Notes under the pieces: model-generated
What the model saw: only the letters and a program-made list of their open reading frames with translations
What the model was told of the DNA's origin: nothing
The model's database searches: none
NCBI GenBank assembly: GCA_944472135.2
Contig: OX235264.1
Coordinates: 97,102,319 to 97,166,318, forward strand
DNA: 64,000 nt
From: Trichobilharzia regenti
Taxonomy: Eukaryota > Platyhelminthes > Trematoda > Strigeidida > Schistosomatidae
Direction: 5' to 3'
Translations under genes and position numbers: made by a program
Shown: piece after piece, positions 10,435-20,870 of the stretch
Layout: each line of letters starts with the position of its first letter
How positions within the stretch are numbered: position 1 is the first letter of the stretch

Positions 10435-11780
10435 AGGAAAGGCGAATCATGTTCTGACCAAATCGCAACTCTACACATCATCATCGAACAAAGCATAGAA
10501 TGGCAATCAAACCTCTACCTCAACTTTATAGATTTTGAGAAGGTCTTCGACAGACGGCGTTGACCGCGAAGTAATTTGGAAACTGCTCGAGTAATACGGC
10601 GTACAGTGCCTCAAATATTCATCAACCTTATTCAACAGCTGTACGACAACGGTGGCACATGTCAAGTGATCCACATCAGAAAACTCAGCGAGGCGTTTGG
10701 AGTCAACACAGGAGTAAGACAAGGGTGCTGCTTATTATCACCAATGAATTATATCCTTAATTGTGGTGGACTGGATTATGCGTCAGACAGTGGGAAACGA
10801 GAAGACAGGGATATCCTGTCTGGACCGACGTGAAGAACCTAGAAGACCTGGATTTCGCGCGTGGATGATTCATGTTTGATGTCACACAAAACCGTAGACT
10901 TACAAGCGAAAACCGACAAACTGGTCGAAGAAGCAGCGGGGGAAGACAGGACTCCAAGTGAACATAGACAAGACGGAGGTTATGAAAATAACCAACGACG
11001 ACGACCACCACCAACAACAGCAGCAACATCCAGCTCCAATCACCATCAACGGGAGGGATTTGAAAGGGGTTACTTCATTCACCACTTATCTAGGGAGCAT
11101 TGTCTCAACTACAGGCAATAGGAACGGACGAGGATGTCAAATTGAGCGAGAATCGGGAAGGCGAGAAACATATTCATCAACCTGAAACCAATCTGGAAAT
11201 CCTCGTCACTCAGCCAGCATCAACAACAAAATACGGTCGGATTTTCAATACAAACACCGTCAAGTCAGTCAGTTCTTCTATACGGATCAGAAACTTGGCA
11301 GGCGGGTCACAAAGAATATTTCCAACAGTCTGTTGCAGACCTTTATCTACAACTACCTGTCTTCGCTGGCTCTATACTGAAGATCATATGGCCTGACCGG
11401 AAAGAATCACCAACAACAAGAAACTAAGGTAACAAACAAAACAAGAACTAATCGCCAACCAACAAATATGCAGGAGAAAGTAGAGATGGACTGGACGCTA
11501 TTCGCTGAGGAGAGAGGCCGCTGGGTGACATCGCGCGCGCGTCAGGCCATTGCTCTAGTGGAACGAGGTCGAAAGGGAAGCGGCGAGTGGGTCGTCAGTG
11601 CAAGGGTGACATGGAGAAGATCGTATGAAGAGGAGTTGAAACAGAATGGACTAACATGGATGCAGGTGAAAAGTACAGCAGCAGAAGACAGAAGCAAGTG
11701 GAGACGTGCAGTTGAAGTCCTATGTTTCACTAGGAATCCAAAGGAACAATAACAATAATGATAATTCTTTCAGATTGAGA
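10435..11780 (+). pseudogene. RTE/SR2-like LINE: reverse-transcriptase C-terminal half and 3' end
   Basis: Across three shifting frames the RTE-type RT is readable: 'LYLNFIDFEKVFD'-like near 10520, 'REVIWKLLE' near 10570, 'GVRQGCCLLSP' (motif B, 10711-10743), a damaged FADD region near 10850, 'NIDKTEVMKI' at 10958-10990, and 'YLGSIVSTTGNRN' near 11085. A tail ends in 'GGAATCCAAAGGAACAATAA' at about 11755, paralleling the tails at 22727, 25830 and 48520. At least four frameshifts. CAA/CAG-rich codons around 11005-11030 are also present in sister copies. Confidence 0.8.
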
Positions 11781-11789
11781 CCATGTCTC

Positions 11790-12360
11790 CATGGTTTATG
11801 GGTCACTAATTCTTATAATGTCTTGTGGACCAATCTATGGCTATCTTGACCTCGGTTACATTGTGGGGCCATACCTGAGTACTTTCAAGGATTATCAGTG
11901 TATGAAAAGAAGGTTGTCGACGGGTACGCAAGATGCGCTATCTTTGAATTCCCAAATTGCTTATGCCACTCAGGCTAGAGTCAAATGGTCGAAAACACAG
12001 AATATATACATCAGGATCAGAAATGCAAAACGGTGATGTCTGCTTGCCTAGCTTGTGTGTATATATGAACATGAGAACATAACACGACAGTGTACCAATA
12101 GGCGTGGATGCCTGACCATTTACCTTCAATTTGACCAGTCGACTTAAACCTGAAGGTTAGTGCCCAATGATGAATGCCGCAGACCAATAATTTTGAGGAA
12201 CTGTTTACCTCTACTATCCTATAATTGGAAATGAACAATTATTTACTGACATACACTTTCTACCCAATTTTCTTTCGCCGTTTCTGATGTTATCCTTTAT
12301 TCAGATGGAATTCATAGTTTGAATAAGAATTCAATGTGAACATTAGTTATAATCATTAAA
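11790..12360. other. No gene seen
   Basis: No recognisable frame or repeat. Confidence 0.4.
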
Positions 12361-12362
12361 TA

Positions 12363-12678
12363 CTACTGTGTTGAGAGTAGCCTGCTAGCCAATTGGTTGA
12401 CATTAATCTACGCCAATGTCTAGGTCACTAATATGGGCCGTGAGAAAATATGAACAAGCCTGTTTCAACAACCAATCACAGCAAACTTAAACGTGGACAA
12501 ATGTGATTCGCAGATAGATGGCTCCACTTTCCTAGAAACTCGAAAACGACCAATCAGAAGACCGCGTTTGTCTGCTTGACTAGGCTATAATAATGTATAT
12601 GAAATTTATATAAATACGTGTTGATTTTCGTAATAAAACGATCTGTTACCTGGCCCTTGTCTTCTGTTGTTACACTAC
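12363..12678 (+). mobile_element. Solo LTR of a gypsy-type element, with TSD CTAC
   Basis: The LTR occupies 12367-12674 (308 bp). It begins TGTG and ends TTACA, contains 'AATAAAACG' (poly(A) signal region) near 12630, and is flanked by CTAC at 12363-12366 and 12675-12678. It matches the solo LTR at 17059-17371 and the reverse complements of 12691-13027 and 27319-27613. Length and 4-bp duplication are compatible with a Boudicca/CsRn1-like gypsy family; this is inference only. Confidence 0.85.
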
Positions 12679-12690
12679 TACTACTACCAC

Positions 12691-13027
12691 TGTAACAACA
12701 GAAGACAAGGACCTAATCGACAGGTCGTTTACTTAGGAAATCAACACGTATTTATATAGATTTCATGTACATTATTATAGCTTATTCAAGCAAACAAACA
12801 GTCTTCTGATTGGTTGTTTTTCACTGAAAGTTAATCTTTCATCTCTTTGTGGATGTTTTTTGAATGTCAGATCATCTATACGCTAACTGTATCTGCCTAT
12901 GTGAAGTCTGCTGTGGTTGGTTGTTGAATCAGTCTTTGTTCATATTTTCTCAATACCAATATTGAGGAAGTAAACATTGACGTTAATTACTGTCTACCAA
13001 TTTGGCTAGCAGCCAGCTCTCACCACA
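12691..13027 (-). mobile_element. 3' LTR of a truncated gypsy element
   Basis: Same LTR family as 12367-12674 but inverted, beginning only 16 bases away. On the minus strand it runs TGTGGTGAGAGC to TTACA. The integrase C-terminus lies immediately upstream in element sense, so this is the 3' LTR. Confidence 0.85.
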
Positions 13028-13650
13028 CTCGTTCCCCCGTCAAATAGTTTGGACTGAAGTCGGCTTGATCTTCTTGGCTCGTCTCGTTCTATGCATTTCT
13101 GGACCTCGCTAACGTTCACCTGCTTCTCTCTGTTTGCATTTTTGTTGGTATATACGTGACCCCGTCTCGCGGTGACCGTGTATGGTCCTGCCCACTTTGG
13201 TAGCAGTCTTCTCGACCCTGCAACGTATCCGTTTGTGTTTCGCCTATCTCTATATTTGACTTGATCTCCGATCTCGAATGCGGGGTACTCCTCATTTACC
13301 TTCATTTCGGCTTTCACAGCGTCCACTTTCGTCTGCTTTTGTTTTACCTTGTTGATGGCTTCTTTCCGCTCCGTCCGCCATCTCATCATACTCCAATGCT
13401 GATGTGGGGGTGGGCAGGTCTTGTTATGTATCGGTTATGTATCGTGGTTTCCTCCCATACATCAACTGAAACGGTGCTTTCTTCGTCGTTTCTTGCGCGG
13501 ACGCACAATGTGCTAGCAGAATCAGTGGAAGCTCTGTCTCCCATTTACCTCCATTTGTGGCCAGCCACTCTTTCAGGGTGCGGTTATTTGTCTCAGTCAA
13601 CCCGTTCGTTTGTGGATGATATGGCGTTGTTCTAATTTTATTGATATCTA
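13028..13650 (-). pseudogene. Gypsy-type integrase C-terminal part (core end plus GPY/F-like domain)
   Basis: On the minus strand, frames around 13640-13560 read 'HPQTNGLTE' and 'NRTLKEWL', the conserved end of the retroviral-type integrase core. The open frame 13389-13006 continues 'FEIGDQVKYRD', then 'LLPKWAGPYTV', the GPY/F-type C-terminal domain of Ty3/gypsy integrases, and a basic tail. The frame runs into the 3' LTR. The catalytic D,D-E residues and everything upstream are missing, so the copy is 5'-truncated. Integrase inserts the cDNA into the host chromosome. Confidence 0.85.
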
Positions 13651-13719
13651 ACTATTGCAACCGAACTTTAAACTCTTTGCTTTCAAAACACTGCTACTAC
13701 TACTACTACGACTACATAT

Positions 13720-13965
13720 CGATATAAGTTTAAAACTTGGGCACTGTGGTAGAGTATATCTCGAGTATAGGTAAGATTTTATTTTAATAAATCACACAGT
13801 GCTATACAGTAATATATACCTGATGATATTAACTTGATATCAATATGTGATCAATATTTTGTGCTCTAAAAGTTATAAGTTAATATTATTACTATATGAC
13901 ACTGTGATTTATCAAAGTAAAATCTAATCTATAATGAAGTGATACTACTATATATCGGTTGTTAT
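13720..13965. repeat. PLE family-2 terminal repeat as an inverted pair
   Basis: 'AAACTTGGGCACTGTGGTAG' (13733 on) is followed by 'AAATCACACAGTG'. The mirror 'CACTGTGATTTATCA' at about 13900 and an 'AAAATCTAATCTATAATGAA' echo follow. Same family as 6870-7160, arranged head to head with a diverged centre. Confidence 0.65.
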
Positions 13966-14345
13966 TCACGATCATTTTACTCCTGGAATCTAATGTTCAA
14001 TTTAGTGTTGCATTTGTGCATGCATCACATAAACATGCATATTTTGACCTATAATCTATTAGTTTCAATGATTCGGTGTTAATTAAAAGACATGGTTGTT
14101 TTTAATAACACTTACGTATATCTATTTAAGTGTAGAACCTAATGAAGTTATCGTAGTGAATACTCTTTGTGCACTAATCTCAGTCTTTTGAAATTTATTA
14201 TGGGCATCTTTAACGAGTTAGAATTAGACCTTACAAAGATACCAAACACACAATAATGATAATAAATAATGAAAGCATTGTAAAAATTACTATTATTATT
14301 ATTAAAAACACAAAATTGGCATATTATTGGTACTTAGAGATGTAC
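13966..14345. other. No gene seen
   Basis: AT-rich; short (ATT)n near 14290. Nothing recognisable. Confidence 0.4.
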
Positions 14346-14349
14346 CACA

Positions 14350-15070
14350 CGAAAATCTCATAGTTTGTGTTTGGGCTGGGATATCACCCGGATGTCCACA
14401 TCGAAGTAGGTTATTGTCTTAAGAAGCCACTCCTCAAACCTTCGATTTATAGTCCGATCCATAAGGTAGTAGAGCGGCATCAGGAGCTGCGTGACCAGAA
14501 CAAGTTCGTACATCATTCTATCCTTTGGAATTCTGGAGCTCATGTTTTATATAAAGGTTTGGAATTAGGGCTTTCCTGATCCTCTACGTAAACCTATATG
14601 TGCACTAGGTCGGTTGTAAGTAAGTGCCATACTTTTGGATCGACCCTTTCACCTTCGTGTAGAACACCGTCGTCGCGTGAAGAGAGTAAATAGGACTAAC
14701 CTGGCAGAGGTTTATATCGAGAAGAAGATTTAAATCTCCACCCCCCCCCTGGCCATACCTGGTCATTTATGGGGGTCAGTAATAGAAGTCATCCCATTTA
14801 AATACGATATAATGAACAGTTCCCTCTTCCACATGGAAAGGAAGGAATTAGACGACGCAATGGTTTGGAGGGCACAGCCTCTAGAGCCACTTCAAGGCAA
14901 GTTATGTATGACTGACTTCAAGTAGTTTCCCCCCCTCAAGGGATTGCAGTCGCAAACCAACTATATTCGTGTTTCAGAAATCAACTCCTACAGTGTGAGC
15001 AGCTAGGAGGTAATAGTCTGGCATACACGTCTGTAGGTACACAAAGCTTTTCTGCCCTCTCAGACAAAAC
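14350..15070. repeat. Dispersed repeat related to 8640-8995
   Basis: Shares the 'ATCATTCTATCCTTTGGAAT' / 'TTCTGGAGCTCATG' core with 8790-8840. Contains a C-run at 14742-14750. No reliable frame. Confidence 0.45.
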
Positions 15071-15229
15071 ACTAACTGCATTAAGGTCTTATCATGTGAT
15101 CTGTCATATTGTCTTCTTTACCATATGTAAGTCCTAAGGAATAAAAATTAGTAAGTACATAATACTTATTTCTTTTTAAAAGCGTAATTAGTAAGGATGT
15201 GATTTGTTTCAAGTTTAACGACTGATAGA

Positions 15230-15605
15230 TGACAGCTAGAAAACGATTGAAAACAAGGGAATACTGCACATTTGTTTCACCCTTGTTTGGGACTCTTCAG
15301 AAATAGGCACCCATGGGGATTCGAAAACTTGACCTTCAGATTACAAGGCGAGCTTGTAGACATTTCAGCCACTGACATTCGTTGACATTAGATGGTGGTT
15401 GTTTTAAACTTACGAATTGGTTGGAGTTCGGATTCATGAGCCACTGGATGGAATCCAAGTGTCTCAGTGGTCCACGAAGTTGCCTTATAACCCGAAGGTA
15501 CTGGGTTCGAACCCCTGTGGGTGTGTACTTTTGGAGGACTCTAAACCAGGAAGAGACAACTGTCCACTATTCCATGGTTTTCAGTGGTTCTCTAACTGAA
15601 GGATA
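15230..15605. repeat. SINE-like palindrome
   Basis: Minus-strand copy about 15230-15375 and plus-strand copy about 15410-15600, both with box-B-like sequence and the 'GGTTCTCTAAC' end (15585). The minus-strand arm keeps CTGAAGA (complement at 15294-15300) and GAAA (complement at 15275-15278). No clear target-site duplication was found. Confidence 0.7.
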
Positions 15606-15739
15606 ATCAATATAAAGCAACTCTGAAAACGAAATAATCAAGAACCTATCACAGAAAAAATATGCAGAAGAAAGTGGAGATAGATTCGTGATACACCACG
15701 GAGAGGGAGATTTAACAAGCAATATTCTCAAGAGAAGGA

Positions 15740-16195
15740 TTACATCATCTCTGAGAAGAACATTCTTTGCAGCAACACTAAGAATAGTGTTCTCCAGTCG
15801 CCCATTGATTTGCAGAAGCCTCAAGGACAAGATCTCGCATCCGACCACTTCTATATGCATATAACAGTTCACCTGCTGCTGTGGAGCCAGGTACATCGGT
15901 TGTTCGACGCGCACCTTGTCCAAGAGGAATCAAGAACACTATCTAGGATTGTTATGAAAAGGCAATAGTGGTGCGATAAGGAGCGCGATAATTGAACACC
16001 TGGTTAACTTTGATCATTCCATCTTAACAAATGCCTCCTGCTTCAAAGTAATCTACAGAATTACGAATAACCTAACAAAGGCAATACTGTTTTGTCTTCC
16101 TTGTATCGCTGAAGCTCTGGCTATTCACACAGAAAAACCGGAGCTGTGCATACAAAAGAAGATTACTCAACCACTTCTACTGTCATGGTAACAAT
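15740..16195 (+). pseudogene. PLE GIY-YIG endonuclease and C-terminus
   Basis: Plus-strand reading around 15860-16190 gives 'QFTCCCGARYIGCSTRTL', which fits the cysteine-rich GIY-YIG endonuclease of Penelope-like elements (cf. 'SFTCSCGADYIGRCKRNL' at 54017-54394). It continues with an 'EHLVNFDHSI'-like helix, 'CFKVIYRI' and 'AIHTEKPELCIQKK', the conserved PLE C-terminal block. A stop and a frameshift interrupt the start. No reverse transcriptase adjoins it. Confidence 0.75.
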
Positions 16196-16199
16196 GTTT

Positions 16200-16550
16200 T
16201 GATTTTGATAACTTAATTTTGTTTCTTTGTCTGTTCTTTAATTGCTTATAGTTCTTCTATTCATTTAGAACTCTTACGTAATTTCGTATTCTCTACTTTG
16301 TTCCTATGTGTATCCTGAGTAAAACTCAATCATCAAACTATTCATATTGCTACATAACTTCTTTTTTTAACAGCTGTTTATGAGAAAGCATCACCTTTGT
16401 TATTACCCTAATTTCATTAACACCTATTTTTCTTGACTGATTTTGTATTATGTAACTCCAATTACCAATCTTCACCTGTTTAGTTAAAATAACCATGACC
16501 AATTTTCTATTTTTTGTTTGACAAACTTAATGTACACATACATACATTAT
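16200..16550. other. No gene seen
   Basis: AT-rich sequence after the PLE fragment, nothing recognisable. Confidence 0.4.
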
Positions 16551-16554
16551 AACA

Positions 16555-16860
16555 CATATATAATTGCGATTGTACAGCTAAGAAAATGAATTCGCCGCCG
16601 AAAAGAGACTCTTCGCTGAACTACGTGTTTTGTTTTCACTAAGGAGATTGCTGAGTGAGTTTTACTCGAATGGGAAGTAACGATGAGTTGGGCATCCGTG
16701 GATGGCATATAGGAGACCATATGAGGAGGGCATGAGAGCTTACGGACAATCGTAGAACTGTCTTCAGAGTACAGGGTGAAGTGGACATGCACTGTTGAAG
16801 CATTATACTCCAATGAGATTCCAAAGGAATAATAATGATAATAATACAGGGAGCACTTTC
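16555..16860 (+). mobile_element. Repeat fragment plus LINE-like 3' tail
   Basis: 'GCGATTGTACAGCTAAGAAA' (16567) recurs in the inverted repeat at 18735-19780. The right part ends 'CCAAAGGAATAATAATGATA', resembling the RTE 3' tail at 11755-11780. Confidence 0.5.
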
Positions 16861-17054
16861 TGACAAATGATAAGTTTAGATCATCAAACTTCCACGCATC
16901 CTGGCTTCTTGTCTTCGTGTCACTCATCAATAAATAATATCCAGGGGCTTGGAGGAGTTAATTCTGCTGTCTGTCTTATTGACATCAAAAGTGACCATAA
17001 ACACTTCCCTTTATATAGCAATCTGTATAACACATTAGTTCATGAAATGAACTG

Positions 17055-17375
17055 AAATTGTGGTGGGAGCTGGCTGCTAGCCAAATTGGTAGACAGTAAT
17101 TTACGTAAATGTTTATGTCACCAATATTGGTTGTGAGAAAAATGAGAACAGAGAATTTTCGTAGGCGGATACAGTTAACATATGGATGATCTGACATTCA
17201 AGAAACAGCTACAAAGAGATGCAAGGTTAACTTTCAGCGAGAAACAACCAATCAGAAGACTGTGCTTGTTTGCTTAAATCATCTATAATAATGTACGTGA
17301 AATATATATAAATACGTGTTGGTTTCCTTAATAAACGATCTGTTCCCTGGCCCTTGTCTTCTGTTGTTACAAAAT
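17055..17375 (+). mobile_element. Solo LTR of the gypsy-type family, with TSD AAAT
   Basis: The LTR 17059-17371 (313 bp) begins TGTGGTGGGAGC, ends GTTGTTACA, and is flanked by AAAT at 17055-17058 and 17372-17375. 'AATAAACG' near 17328 is the likely poly(A) signal. Same family as 12367-12674, 12691-13027 and 27319-27613. Confidence 0.85.
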
Positions 17376-17689
17376 CGCTTGGTTTTATGTTGTTTTTTTA
17401 TTGTAGCATACACGTATTAGCTGAATATATATATATCTTTCCTTTTTCTAAAATAATATGGTCTCTTATGCTGTTGTATTGATTTCTTTTATAGACATAT
17501 TAATTGATTAAAACTGTATAATGACAGATGTCTTAAGAGATTGTTCCCATAGGATTATTGCGTTTTTATTTATTTACTGTTTTTTCATTCTATCAGTCCA
17601 TTCCGTCACTTATTTCTCTCACTAGAAAAAAGAAATGTTGAAGTATTTCTGTATACTAAGGAAATAACATCAACAATTATTATTTTGAT

Positions 17690-18710
17690 GTGGTTGTGTT
17701 CTCTGAGCTGGATAGTTTATTTGCGAAGCTTTCATCAACCCACGGGGTGACATCTTCAGCGCATACTTCAATTTGAACTGAAGTAAGCTTCTAGATTTCT
17801 CCACGAGTTTATCAATCATCTCTCCGGGTGGGTAATCTTGAACGTGACTGGTTGTTTCTGTGTGTTTTCACACCTTCTAGGCAGCTACTTGTATTGGATC
17901 TGATTGTTTCTTCGACTTGAACTTTGACCCTTTGTGTGTGAAACTTACTTCTTTTCGGTTGATGTATTTTGTCTATCTCGATGTGTCTATTGATTGATGG
18001 TTGATTCACTGGAATACCAGTCAGGTTTATAAAAATTCTCTAGCATTCTTGGTGTTGTTTCCTCTGTCTAATATTTGAACGTTGGCCGTCCCAGTCGAAT
18101 TGACGTCCGTGGTTGTCTGTATGCAGTGAGTTATATGAGGGAGTGGATATCATGTCTTTCGACGGCTAGCTTATGTTAGTAGATAAGAAGACAAAGAGGT
18201 GGGTAGTTCACTTTGACCAATGTAGTGTTTTTCGCAGTTGTTACAATTTATTTTGTAGATGATGTTGGTTTTATCTTCTTTCGCTGTTGAGTCTTTTGGT
18301 TGACATAGAATTGAGTGAAGTGACTTTGTTGGTTTGTGTACGACGTCTATTCCTCATCAAGGTTTGAAGAGCCTTGTAGTGATTTCTGAGATATCCTTTA
18401 CATATGGTAAGGCGATTTTCTTTGTGCTTTCCTTGGAGACTTTTGGTTTGATAGGTAGACTTGGGGGTATATATCTTTTGATGAAATTCCGTGGATATCC
18501 ATTCTTTCGGAAGACGTCCATGAGATACTTTTCTTCAATTTTCCTTAAGGTTGGAGTGCTGCAATGAGTCCTTGCTCTCTTGACTAGTGTTTGCATACTA
18601 TTCCTTTTGTGTGTTATTGGGTTGTTGCTGTTGTAATTCAGGATTTGGTCAATTATTATTATCATCATTACTACTTTTACTGTTGTGAATAGGTGTGAAA
18701 TCATTTTGAT
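17690..18710 (-). pseudogene. PLE linker, GIY-YIG endonuclease and 3' end (family 1)
   Basis: The frame 18704-18357 is a 115-codon RT-endonuclease linker ('IEEKYLMDVFRKNGYP', 'YIPPSLPIKPK'). In shifting frames follow 'NIIYKINCNNCEKHYIGQ' (zinc-like cysteines plus the Y-I-G of GIY-YIG, about 18270-18215), 'VQILDRGN', and the C-terminal 'NRHIEIDKIHQPKRSKF' (18009-17812). The element ends with 'AAACTATCCAGCTCAGAGAA' (complement near 17700-17720). The same 3' end recurs at 27215-28140, 28140-28575 and 63717-64000. Confidence 0.85.
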
Positions 18711-19126
18711 CTGTAAGGCTTTTCTTGAAATACACAGAAGAGTCTCTTTTCGACAGCGAATTCATTTTCATAGCTGTACAATCGCAAATATATATGGTTG
18801 TTTTGTATGTGTGTGTGTACATTAAATTTGTCAAACGAAAATACAATTAGTAAGTTCAGATGAATTGGATGTTGATAAGAGGATAGTAACAAAAGTGATG
18901 AGTTGTCATAAATGATTGTTAAAGAAGAGTTACGTTATAACAATGTGATTAGTTTGATGAAAGAGTTGTGCTCAGGGTGTATATGAAAACAAAACAACAT
19001 ACGGAATTACACCAGGGTTTTAAGTAGTTAGAAAAATAAGCATACAAACAAGGGTTAAGTCAAATCAAGCAAACAAACAAAAGTTAAGTCAAACCAACGG
19101 AATTGTTACGATAACTCTTGTTTGTA

Positions 19127-19320
19127 TGCGTCGATGGCACAGTGGTTAGGACTCTCGCTGACCATGCATATGGTCCGGGGTTCGAGCCCACGCCGACGCA
19201 CATCTGATATCTATGGTTGGCCTGCAAAATTTGGGCTACCGATATCCATGCTGAAAATTCCATACCTGTACCAAAAATACAGTGTGGATTCAAGCTGTAA
19301 TCAAAAATAAAAAACAAATA
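19127..19320 (+). mobile_element. tRNA-derived SINE
   Basis: 19127-19200 folds like a tRNA. TGCGTCG at 19127-19133 pairs fully with CGACGCA at 19194-19200 (7-bp acceptor stem). A box-A-like 'TGGCACAGTGG' and a T-arm 'GGGGTTCGAGCCC' (box B) are present, and 'GACCATGCATATGGTC' makes the middle hairpin. The tail to about 19320 ('TTTTGATTACAGCTTGAATC' on the complement) is shared with 19430-19610 and 36225-36425. The over-long middle palindrome and missing anticodon loop argue against a working tRNA gene. Confidence 0.75.
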
Positions 19321-19429
19321 AAAATAAAATTATTTTTCTAAATACTTAAAACCCTTGTGTAATTCCGTATGTTATTTTGTTTTCATGTACACCATGAGCA
19401 CAACTCTTTCAACAAACCATTTACATTAT

Positions 19430-19612
19430 TTTTTAAAAATTTTGATTACAGCTTGATGCCACACCGTGTTTTTGGTATAGGTATGGAATTTTCAGCATGT
19501 GATATCGGTAGCCCAAATTTTGCAGTCCGACTATAGATATCAGATCGAACCCCGGACCATGTGCATGGTCGGCAAGAGTCCTAACCACTGTGACCCCGAC
19601 ACACAGCCGTTT
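19430..19612 (-). mobile_element. tRNA-derived SINE
   Basis: Inverted copy of 19127-19320: 'TTTGATTACAGCTTGATGCC' at 19440, then 'GGACCATGTGCATGGTC' and 'CCTAACCACTGTG' (complement of box A). It interrupts the right arm of the larger inverted repeat. Confidence 0.75.
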
Positions 19613-19929
19613 GTGACAACTCATCACTTTTGCTACTATCCGCTTATATCAACATCCAATCCATCTGAACTTACCTATTGTATTTTCGTTTGACACATAC
19701 AAACAACCATATATATTTGCGATTGTACAGCTATGAAAATTAAATTCGCCGAAAAGAGACTCTTCGCTGAACTACTGGTCTTCTGTCTATTAATGTTCGA
19801 ATGGGAATTTTTCATGAATTTTCTTGAAATATCGACCGTTCTCAGACTTCTGGTATTTTAAGAATGTTACAATTATAGGGTTTTGTAGAGATTTAGATCA
19901 ATTTCACTGTAGACTTCGTCAAGTACCGA

Positions 19930-20105
19930 GATTATTTAGAGAATAGCTATTTAGAACCAGAGGGTACTGGACAGGTGTTTCGTCCTAGTTTGGAACTTCT
20001 CAATAATGCACATCCACTAACCCAACAGGGTTCGTACACTATCACTCTATCCAGGTAACGAGGTCAAGCTGGTTAACTGTTCAACTACTTGGGCTTGACC
20101 CAAAG
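19930..20105 (-). repeat. SINE-like repeat, hammerhead-like family (degenerate)
   Basis: Complement of the ribozyme-like block at about 19980-20020 ('GTTTCGTCCTAGTTTGG'), followed by box-B-like 'CAGGGTTCG' near 20030. The 5' core is decayed. Confidence 0.6.
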
Positions 20106-20149
20106 GGTGCAGTGCATGTCGTTGAGTCCCCTAATTTCTAGCTGTGATA

Positions 20150-20870
20150 GAGTAAGTGTGTTCAGGAAATATATTAAGCAGCCTCCTCCTTTAACAGTGT
20201 TCTTGTCACATCAAAATTGTGTGTACCCATCGATGCTTATCTCTTCATTTGGCATATTGAACTGACACCAGGACTCAGTAATAATGATTGTTGGTAGTTT
20301 ATATACCAGCGTGTGTGCCCTGAGCATCGATGGTCTGTTTAAGATAGATCTAGTATAATTAAGGACTAGGTAAAGTTGAGAGTTGAAGTAATGTTTGAAG
20401 TATTTAAGCTCGTTAGTCAGGCTCAAGTGTGGTTCAGCATCCAACAATTCCGCGTGACGTAACAACCCCATGTTACAATTGGCGTCATTACCATGTTCAC
20501 TTATGTCTATTGAGTTACTACCCACTTCTTTTATTGAATGAATTTTATTACTGATTCACTGCGAGATATGGTAGTTCTAGGCTTGGGTAGATTGGAGATA
20601 TGGGTAGGAGTTTTTATTTGGCCTATGTGCGTACAAGTATTGGATGCAATCAATAATTACCTGCGCGCTGAACTGTGTCTCTTTGCTTCCCAACAGGGAG
20701 CTGATATCAGTGGTATGGGTTCAGAAGAGTTCGTATGCTCACCAGTTGTCCGGTCAGCGCCTACAGGATAAAAAATCATCGGCACTTTGTGAAGCCCCAT
20801 GACTTATTAGCCTGCTTATTGTTTGCAGATATTCTAAGTGTCTTTGCATGCATTTTACTATATGTATTGC
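20150..20870 (-). pseudogene. CR1/jockey-like LINE: start of the endonuclease ORF
   Basis: The minus-strand frame 20525-20211 reads 'TRSILNRPSMLRAHTLVYK', then 'LPTIIITESWCQFNMPNEEI' and 'IDGYTQF'. This is the N-terminal signature of CR1-type endonucleases (N-(A/T)-R-S-I-x-N-K, then 'TETW', then 'I-x-GY-x-(L/M/Q)-F-R-x-D'). Past the stop, 'GGGCLIYF' continues in another frame to about 20150, where a SINE follows. Upstream sequence to about 20870 on the minus strand is probably the 5' part of the same element, in broken frames. Confidence 0.7.

Larger units (their letters stand above)
18735..19780. repeat. ~1 kb imperfect inverted repeat
   Basis: Left arm 18735-19040 mirrors right arm 19340-19425 plus 19610-19780. 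'GCTGTACAATCGC' at about 18772 pairs with 'GCGATTGTACAGCT' at about 19719. 'GAGTCTCTTTTCG' at 18744 pairs with 'CGAAAAGAGACTC' at about 19750. 'ACATACGGAATTACAC' near 18998 pairs with 'GTGTAATTCCGTATG' near 19356. A tRNA-like SINE lies in the centre and a second one interrupts the right arm. Confidence 0.75.

Noticed and set aside
10970..11040. Gln-rich stretch as a host polyQ protein
   Set aside because: CAA/CAG-rich codons lie inside the RTE reverse-transcriptase linker and recur in its other copies at 23420, 25150, 47810 and 58800.
19127..19200. Possible functional tRNA gene
   Set aside because: Acceptor stem is perfect, but there is no proper anticodon arm and several copies share the same abnormal middle hairpin and tails.
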